Source of the DNA: Armatimonadota bacterium | GTDB taxonomy: Bacteria > Armatimonadota > Zipacnadia > Zipacnadales > UBA11051 | Length of the DNA stretch: 11,209 nucleotides | Direction of reading: 5' to 3' | Assembly (NCBI GenBank): GCA_003542955.1 | Contig: DPJP01000469.1 | Coordinates: forward strand, 1,301 to 12,509 | Shown here: positions 7,030 to 11,209 of the stretch, piece after piece | How the letters are laid out: every line of letters begins with the position of its first letter | Position numbering within the stretch: the stretch's first letter is position 1 | Notes under the pieces: generated by a model | Seen by the model: the letters and a program-made list of their open reading frames with translations, nothing else | What the model was told of the DNA's origin: nothing | Database searches by the model: none | Made by a program: the position numbers and the translations under genes

Positions 7030-8076
7030 ATGAACGATGTCATCATCCGCATTGCCACGCTTGGCTCCGGCTTCGTCGCCGAGTTCTACATGCAGGGGCT
7101 GGACAATGTCAACCACCAGCAGGTGGTGCTCAACTACTCCCGCTCCGCCGAGGCCGCCGCGCGTCTGGGTGCCCGGTGGGGGATTCCCGAGCAGACCACC
7201 GACATGGCAGCCGCCATCGAGCGTGATGACATCGACCTCTACCTGATCGCGCTGCCCAACCACCTGCACGAGGAGACCGCCGTCAGGCTCGCCGAAGCAG
7301 GCAAGGCGATGGTCTGCACCAAGCCGCTCGCGCGCCATGCCGATGAAGCGAAGCGCATGCTTGATGCTGTGACCAGGGCGGGCGTCTTCAACGGCTACGC
7401 TGAGACCGAGGTCTTCGCTCCGGCGGTGGTCAAGGCGCGCGAGCAGATCGAGGCCGGCGCCATCGGCGATGTGCTGTGGGTGCGCTCGCGGGAGGCCCAT
7501 GGCGGCCCGCATGCGGAGCACTTCTGGAATCCGGAGCTGTCGGGCGGGGGCGCGCTCAACGACATGGGCTGCCACTGTATCGAGGCCGCCAGGTACTTCT
7601 TCGGCAAGGATACGAAGGTCAATCGTGTGATGGCCTGGGGCGGGACGCTGAGCCATCGGGACCGCACCAGCGCCGAGGACAACGCCATCTGCATCATGGA
7701 GTTCGACAACGGCTGTGTCGCCCATGCGGAGCTCTCATGGTCCGCGCGAGGGGGCCTGGACCTGCGCAACGAGGTGCACGGCTCGGAGGGCTGCATCTTC
7801 ACCGATGTGACGCGCTCGACGCCGCTGACGACGTTCTCCCTGCACGGGACGGGTTACCTCGTCGAGAAGGCCGAAACGGAGACGGGATGGACCTATCCGC
7901 TGCCCGAGGAGGCGTTCACCTACGGCTACCAGGCGGAGATGCGGCATTTTGTCGACTGCATGCGCTTCGGACAGACCCCGCGCGAGACGTTCCACGACGG
8001 CTGGGTGGTCAATCTGCTGATGGACGCGGCATACCAGTCAATGCGCGAGGCCCGCTGGGTCGAGGTGGAGTACTGA
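7030..8076 (+). CDS. Gfo/Idh/MocA family NAD(P)-dependent oxidoreductase
   Basis: The product has 348 residues, typical for this family. The N-terminal Rossmann fold opens with ATLGSGFVAEF, followed by LIALPNHLHEETAVRLAEAG. The family EKP motif appears as CTKPLA with K98 kept. The C-terminal domain has GGGALNDMGCHCIEAARYFFG, giving D178 and H182 of the usual D-x3-H catalytic pair. Members oxidise or reduce hydroxyl or keto groups on sugars, inositols and related polyols with NAD(H) or NADP(H). It follows the isomerase by 20 bases and has its own GGAGGGG at 7018-7024, 5 bases before the ATG. The two probably catalyse successive steps. The T before KP, where Glu is usual, is a variation of unknown effect. 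Confidence 0.93.
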   Translation: MNDVIIRIATLGSGFVAEFYMQGLDNVNHQQVVLNYSRSAEAAARLGARWGIPEQTTDMAAAIERDDIDLYLIALPNHLHEETAVRLAEAGKAMVCTKPLARHADEAKRMLDAVTRAGVFNGYAETEVFAPAVVKAREQIEAGAIGDVLWVRSREAHGGPHAEHFWNPELSGGGALNDMGCHCIEAARYFFGKDTKVNRVMAWGGTLSHRDRTSAEDNAICIMEFDNGCVAHAELSWSARGGLDLRNEVHGSEGCIFTDVTRSTPLTTFSLHGTGYLVEKAETETGWTYPLPEEAFTYGYQAEMRHFVDCMRFGQTPRETFHDGWVVNLLMDAAYQSMREARWVEVEY

Positions 8077-8082
8077 CGGGGG

Positions 8083-8154
8083 GGCCACACCGCCGACGGC
8101 CGGCGTCCGGGGTGAGCAGTAGCACAGGCGCCCTCGCCTGTGCGCCGTGTGGCC
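8083..8154. terminator. Nested inverted repeats between convergent genes, likely bidirectional terminator
   Basis: An inner perfect 9-bp stem, GCACAGGCG (8122-8130) with CGCCTGTGC (8135-8143), encloses a 4-base loop. An outer 8-bp pair, GGCCACAC (8083-8090) with GTGTGGCC (8147-8154), brackets it. The structure fills the 94-base gap between the stop of the oxidoreductase (8076) and the stop of the phosphoesterase (8171). It could end transcripts from both sides, although no T-run follows. The inner hairpin may be a dispersed repeat (inference). Confidence 0.55.
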
Positions 8155-8170
8155 TTGCCCTCGCTGCCTT

Positions 8171-9088
8171 TCACTGGTGACCGATCGCCTTCTCCATCAC
8201 CGACCGGTCGCCATAGGTGATCTGCATCTCACCCTTGGCGTCCTGCTGCTCCGGTGACACGTCCGGGTAGCCCTGGACGAACCATGCGCGCGTCTGCATG
8301 TCGATGAACACCTGCGCGAACTGCCCGTTGCATGCGTGTGATGCGCCCATCTGGTGGTAGGTGACACCGCCCTGCGTCTTGTAGAGGCTCTTGTGCTTGT
8401 GCCCCTCGAACACCCCGACGATCTTGCCCGCATGGGCCTGCAGCGTCGTCTCGAAGAAGTTGCCTGCCGGCCAGAACTTGCGGTTGTCGGTGTCGATCCA
8501 GTCCTGCAGGTCCTCCTGCTGGAAGCCGATCGCCTCATGGGCGAATACCACCGTGGGCTTGTCGGTGGCGGCCAGGTCAGCGACCAACCACTCCTGCTGG
8601 GCCTGCCAGACCGCTGCGAAGGCCTCCGTGGGCAGCGGTGACCAGCTGTCCACCACGCACAGGTGCAGCCCCCTGATGTCGGAACTGTACCAACGGCTCT
8701 GCATCCCCCAGGCTCCGAGGAGTTGCTCCCAGGTCAGCAGCTTGTAGTACTCGATTGGGATGCACTCGTGGTTGCCGATGACGTAGTAGTGTGGAGCATT
8801 CAGGGCGGCGATGCACTTGTGGTAGCTGATCGCGTCACCGATGACGTCGTGGTCCTCCCCGCCGGAGACATTGTCCCCGAGTGACACGACGAAGTTCGGC
8901 TGCACCGGCAGCGCGTTGATCTTCTCGACAATCGCCGGCACGTGGCGCAGGCTGCCGGTGTAAGTGTGGGCATCCGGGATGACGCAGAAGCTGACCACGC
9001 CGGTGTCGGCCTGGTCGGCGGCCGGCGCCGGCATCAGGAACACAAGAGCAGGCAATGCGTTCACACTCAGTCGCAGGAGGGTATGCAT
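8171..9088 (-). CDS. Exported calcineurin-like metallophosphoesterase
   Basis: The product has 305 residues. An N-terminal signal peptide-like segment (about 1-24, hydrophobic core ALPALVFLMP, then APAA) suggests export. The metallophosphoesterase motifs are complete and in order: VIPDAH (D39, H41), SLGDN (D72, N73), VIGNHE (N106, H107), FAHE (H184) and EGHKHK (H230, H232). These residues build the two-metal site that hydrolyses phosphate mono- or diesters. The substrate is unknown. The gene is convergent with the oxidoreductase and is followed upstream by a repeat-bearing spacer. The frame stays open to 9316, but that extension covers the inverted-repeat region and looks non-coding, so ATG 9088 with its Shine-Dalgarno sequence is preferred. 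Confidence 0.92.
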   Translation of the reverse strand: MHTLLRLSVNALPALVFLMPAPAADQADTGVVSFCVIPDAHTYTGSLRHVPAIVEKINALPVQPNFVVSLGDNVSGGEDHDVIGDAISYHKCIAALNAPHYYVIGNHECIPIEYYKLLTWEQLLGAWGMQSRWYSSDIRGLHLCVVDSWSPLPTEAFAAVWQAQQEWLVADLAATDKPTVVFAHEAIGFQQEDLQDWIDTDNRKFWPAGNFFETTLQAHAGKIVGVFEGHKHKSLYKTQGGVTYHQMGASHACNGQFAQVFIDMQTRAWFVQGYPDVSPEQQDAKGEMQITYGDRSVMEKAIGHQ

Positions 9089-9093
9089 GGTGG

Positions 9094-9098
9094 CCTCC
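9094..9098 (-). promoter_or_regulatory. Ribosome binding site fixing the phosphoesterase start
   Basis: GGAGG on the minus strand lies 5 bases before ATG 9088. An in-frame ATG at 9100 overlaps this site and lacks its own Shine-Dalgarno sequence. The start at 9088 also places the signal peptide directly at the N-terminus. Confidence 0.8.
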
Positions 9099-9126
9099 AT
9101 GGCAGGAGACGTCGGTCCGCGGTCTG

Positions 9127-9172
9127 GAACACTGTTCACCGCGGGGTGTCCGACTGCCTGCCTGCAGGACAC
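9127..9172. promoter_or_regulatory. Two small palindromes upstream of the phosphoesterase gene
   Basis: GAACA-C-TGTTC (9127-9137) is a perfect 5+1+5 palindrome, 39-49 bases upstream of the phosphoesterase ATG. GTGTCC (9146-9151) and GGACAC (9167-9172) form a 6-bp inverted repeat with a 15-base spacer. Their place in the probable leader or promoter makes an operator or RNA hairpin possible. The first resembles a LexA-type box but has a 3-base spacer where 4 are usual. Confidence 0.3.
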
Positions 9173-9188
9173 GGGGCGAACGACGGTT

Positions 9189-9393
9189 GGAACCGCGAAT
9201 GACGCGAATAGCCCGAATACACGGCCCACGGCTCGTGGAACTGCCGACCACTCAGACGACAACGACGACGGCAGCGACGGTAGTAGCCACAGACAGCGTG
9301 GATGACGCGGACGCACAACAGACGGCAGACGCCGCGCGATGGACAGGAAGCGGCGCGTGGTGTTTGCCGTTCATTCGCGTCATTCGCGGTTCC
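9189..9393. repeat. 205-bp segment bounded by perfect 21-bp inverted repeats
   Basis: The segment at 9189-9209 (GGAACCGCGAATGACGCG and three more bases) is the exact reverse complement of 9373-9393. The match stops at both ends of the 21 bases. No gene lies between them and no target-site duplication is evident in the flanks. A weaker ATGACGCG copy lies at 9302-9309. It could be a small non-autonomous element, a dispersed intergenic repeat inserted twice in opposite orientation, or a long-range RNA stem. Confidence 0.75.
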
Positions 9394-9422
9394 CTGCTGT
9401 TGGCCGTTCCGCCGTCGCCTCT

Positions 9423-9455
9423 ATCCGCGTCATCGTCGTCATCCGCGGTTCCCTG
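9423..9455. repeat. Degenerate direct copy of the inverted-repeat right arm
   Basis: ATCCGCGTCATC, a CGTCGTCATC insertion, then CGCGGTTCCCTG lies 50 bases after the right arm at 9373. The 12-mer CGCGGTTCCCTG is identical in both (ending at 9396 and 9455). The copy has T-to-C changes and an extra CGTCAT-like unit, which suggests local amplification of a short repeat unit. Confidence 0.65.
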
Positions 9456-9522
9456 CCGGCTTCCGGTCTGCCATCGTCAGGCGCGGTTGCAGTCGCTCGT
9501 TCCCGTATCGCACGCCCCCGCG

Positions 9523-10308
9523 TCAGTCGTCGATCTCAATGACCGTGCGCATCCACACCTTCTCGAAGTCCTCCCGCGGGAAGGTCTGCTCGCCGTACAG
9601 CGGGTCTCCGACGGTGACGCTGCGGTCGTCCGCATCTCGGAGCACCACGATGTGGGCGGTGGCCGCGCCGATGTAGGTGTCCGTCAGGGCCGGCTTGGGG
9701 ACACTGATGAGGCGCTCCCAGGGCGCGCGGGTTGTCACCTCTGCATCCAGGCCGTGTGCATGGATGGCCCGTAGCGTGCCGCGTGTTGTGGTGCCATGGA
9801 GCGGTGTGGTTGCCGACAGGCGCGCACACTCCCGTTCGGTCGCCGGAATGCCCCTGAGCCTCAGGGCCCATGCCGTCGCCGCCGGACCGCAGCTCCAGCC
9901 TGTCGACTGGTAGACTTCCGCAGGGCCGTCAACCTCATCGCTGAGCTTCCCGGCCTGCACCTCCAACGCCAGCGGGCCACTCACCTCCATGAGTGTATAG
10001 ACAACGAAGATGACCAGGATTACCGACACCGGCAGCCTGAGACGCGGCCGGACGCGCTCGACGCACAATCCCAGCAGCATGACGATGGCCAGAAAGAGTG
10101 GTATGCGCTCGAAGTAGACATAGTCATCCCAGGGGATGAGGCGCAGACTGAGTGTCGTGACATGGGTGACGCCAAACCACCCCGCGATGACGCCGACACA
10201 CACCCCGGCGGCGGCGGAGAGGGCACTATCGCGTGTGGCCAGCCTCACCGCCGCAAGCCAGACGAGCATCAGCCCGACCACCATCGCAATGGGCGCGGCG
10301 ACGACCAT
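9523..10308 (-). CDS. Membrane protein with C-terminal C39-like cysteine peptidase domain
   Basis: The product has 261 residues. Four hydrophobic helices (about 3-22, 29-50, 68-83, 92-108) precede a soluble domain from about residue 125. In it, YQSTGWSCGPAA supplies Q134 (oxyanion) and C140 (nucleophile), and ATAHIVVL with VGDPLYG supplies H219 and D235, the arrangement of C39-like papain-fold peptidases. The Arg-rich loop at 84-91 suggests, by the positive-inside rule, that the peptidase domain faces outside the cytoplasm. No ABC transporter domain is attached, so this is not the classic bacteriocin-leader exporter; the substrate is unknown. The start ATG 10308 has AAGGGG 12 bases upstream. 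An open extension to ATG 10410 would overlap the divergent gene and looks non-coding. Confidence 0.8.
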   Translation of the reverse strand: MVVAAPIAMVVGLMLVWLAAVRLATRDSALSAAAGVCVGVIAGWFGVTHVTTLSLRLIPWDDYVYFERIPLFLAIVMLLGLCVERVRPRLRLPVSVILVIFVVYTLMEVSGPLALEVQAGKLSDEVDGPAEVYQSTGWSCGPAATAWALRLRGIPATERECARLSATTPLHGTTTRGTLRAIHAHGLDAEVTTRAPWERLISVPKPALTDTYIGAATAHIVVLRDADDRSVTVGDPLYGEQTFPREDFEKVWMRTVIEIDD

Positions 10309-10404
10309 CAAAGGGTCACCCCTTGCAGGGACACCCCGCCCCGGCTCGGAAATGATACACCACTGCCGGGTCCAAGAGCGGCAGACGATTGGAGGGTGCC
10401 AGAC
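10309..10404. promoter_or_regulatory. Divergent promoter region between the C39-like and F5/8-domain genes
   Basis: The 96 bases between the two divergent starts should carry both promoters. GGAGGG at 10391-10396 is the Shine-Dalgarno sequence of the plus-strand gene (8 bases before its ATG). On the minus strand, TATCAT (10357-10352) resembles a -10 box, but no -35 at proper spacing is seen. Confidence 0.45.
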
Positions 10405-11209
10405 ATGCATCAGAGACGACGGTGCGGATATGCTCCTGTTCGCCGTGGCTCAGCCGCAGCCCTTGTCGCGCTTCTTCTGGTCATCTCCGCCTGTACGGGG
10501 GCATTCGCGATGAACCTCACGCAGCTCGAGGGCACTGTGGCCGTCGCAGAGAGTCAGTACCGCAACCGCTGGGGCTTCGACGGCTACCATCCACACCTGG
10601 CCATCGACGGCAACACGGACGGCTCCGGCGACGGGGAACGCACCACCTGCTGGGTCTCAGACAACTGGGAGTTCACACACACCCTCGCCGTCGTCTTTCC
10701 CCGGCAGGTTGATGTCAGCGGCGTCACGGTCCACTGGGGGCGGCGTGGGGGAGCCGTTATCACCCCGCGGAATGCGGTCATCGAGGGACTGCGCGGTGCC
10801 GGGTGGTCCGAGCTGGCGACCGTCGCGAGCACGGAGGATGCCGCGACCAGCACCATCCCCATCGAGGGCGCCCGCCTCAGTGCCATCCGCATCTCTCAGC
10901 CGCCGGAGGGCGCATCGCCGGCCGCAAGTCGGATGATGGCGATAGCCGAACTCATCATCGACGGCGAGCCGTCAGAGCCGGTTGTCATGATTGATGCCGC
11001 CGAGGTAAGCGAGACCATCCGCGCGGATTTGCTCACACGGCGTCAGGCCGAGATGGATGCCTTCGTCAAGCCCAAGCTCGACCGTGCCATGGCGATACCG
11101 AAGACAGAAGGCTTCCAGTCGGTTGTCGACCGCGATGACCTCGAGCGCGGTCGGCGCAACATAGCCACGCGGGCATGGGCCGGGAATGCCGCGGATGGCG
11201 CCATCAGGA
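10405..11209 (+). CDS. Exported F5/8-type C (discoidin-like) domain protein, 3' end outside window
   Basis: The frame is open for 268 codons to the right edge. The N-terminus is basic (RRR, RR), then a hydrophobic core ALVALLLVI and either a lipobox ISAC (27-30, lipoprotein) or an AFA cleavage site (33-35). Residues about 37-190 look like an F5/8-type C or discoidin-like beta-sandwich: AIDGNTDG near the start, TCWVSDNW, LAVVFPRQVDVSGVTVHWG, AVIEGL, IRISQP and MAIAELIIDGEP. Such domains usually bind carbohydrate or cell-surface ligands. The remainder (RNIATRAWAG near the edge) resembles the start of some polysaccharide-lyase catalytic regions, but it is cut off and that is only a guess. GGAGGG 8 bases upstream supports the ATG. 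Confidence 0.8.
   Translation, partial: MHQRRRCGYAPVRRGSAAALVALLLVISACTGAFAMNLTQLEGTVAVAESQYRNRWGFDGYHPHLAIDGNTDGSGDGERTTCWVSDNWEFTHTLAVVFPRQVDVSGVTVHWGRRGGAVITPRNAVIEGLRGAGWSELATVASTEDAATSTIPIEGARLSAIRISQPPEGASPAASRMMAIAELIIDGEPSEPVVMIDAAEVSETIRADLLTRRQAEMDAFVKPKLDRAMAIPKTEGFQSVVDRDDLERGRRNIATRAWAGNAADGAIR

Larger units (their letters stand above)
9089..9522. other. Gene-free, repeat-bearing spacer between phosphoesterase and C39-like gene
   Basis: No credible gene is seen over 434 bases. The open frames here are short and built from the repeats themselves. The stretch holds the palindromes at 9127-9172, the 21-bp inverted repeat (9189-9393), a related copy (9423-9455), and a low-complexity run of GAC and GNC triplets near 9256-9282. 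The phosphoesterase promoter should lie here, but no clear -35/-10 pair was found. Confidence 0.6.

Noticed and set aside
6919..7725. 268-codon minus-strand open frame
   Set aside because: It is antisense to the isomerase/oxidoreductase genes, which carry full family motifs. The minus product lacks any.
9089..9316. 76-codon upstream extension of the phosphoesterase
   Set aside because: It runs through the inverted-repeat spacer and puts an internal signal peptide 76 residues in. The GGAGG before ATG 9088 decides for the shorter form.
10309..10410. 34-codon upstream extension of the C39-like protein to ATG 10410
   Set aside because: It overlaps the start of the divergent gene, has no membrane or domain character, and lacks a Shine-Dalgarno sequence.

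Overview
This is a GC-rich bacterial window (roughly two-thirds G+C by eye). Most genes have a recognisable Shine-Dalgarno sequence. The mix of content is a multi-PAS/GAF HD-GYP sensor, a sugar-isomerase plus Gfo/Idh/MocA oxidoreductase pair, secreted calcineurin-like and F5/8-type C domain proteins, and short dispersed-looking intergenic inverted repeats. That mix is typical of environmental, polysaccharide-degrading lineages such as Planctomycetota, Armatimonadota, Hydrogenedentota or Lentisphaerota. The phylum is an inference from style. There is no rRNA, tRNA or marker gene to settle it.

Layout from left to right. (1) Positions 1-4738, minus strand: one very large sensor gene with 1,579 codons in the window, running off the left edge. 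It encodes two N-terminal membrane segments, GAF, PAS, GAF, seven more PAS domains and a C-terminal HD-GYP domain, which suggests signal-controlled hydrolysis of cyclic-di-GMP. Two of its PAS domains are clear internal duplicates. (2) Positions 4739-5341: about 600 bases without a convincing gene, holding a compact set of overlapping palindromes (5191-5225) and a hairpin (5280-5312). (3) Positions 5342-6025, minus strand: a class I SAM-dependent methyltransferase with a possible TTGACA-type promoter upstream. (4) Positions 6194-8076, plus strand: a two-gene operon of a TIM-barrel sugar isomerase/epimerase and a Gfo/Idh/MocA NAD(P)-dependent oxidoreductase, 20 bases apart. (5) Positions 8083-8154: a nested inverted repeat between two convergent genes. 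(6) Positions 8171-9088, minus strand: an exported calcineurin-like metallophosphoesterase. (7) Positions 9089-9522: a gene-free stretch with a perfect 21-bp inverted repeat and related copies. (8) Positions 9523-10308, minus strand: a four-helix membrane protein with a C-terminal C39-like cysteine peptidase domain. (9) From position 10405 to the right edge, plus strand: an exported protein, possibly a lipoprotein, with an F5/8-type C (discoidin-like) carbohydrate-binding domain, cut off by the window.

How they fit together. The isomerase and oxidoreductase are probably one catabolic step pair acting on a sugar, cyclitol or polyol. The exported phosphoesterase, the membrane C39-like peptidase and the F5/8-domain protein all point to processing of material outside the cytoplasm. 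The sensor, the methyltransferase and the repeat-bearing spacers look like separate units. I see no transposase, integrase, CRISPR array, toxin-antitoxin pair or defence system. The best leads for novelty are the sensor's architecture and metal site, the 21-bp inverted repeat, the palindrome set at 5191-5225, and the divergent pair of C39-like peptidase and F5/8-domain protein.
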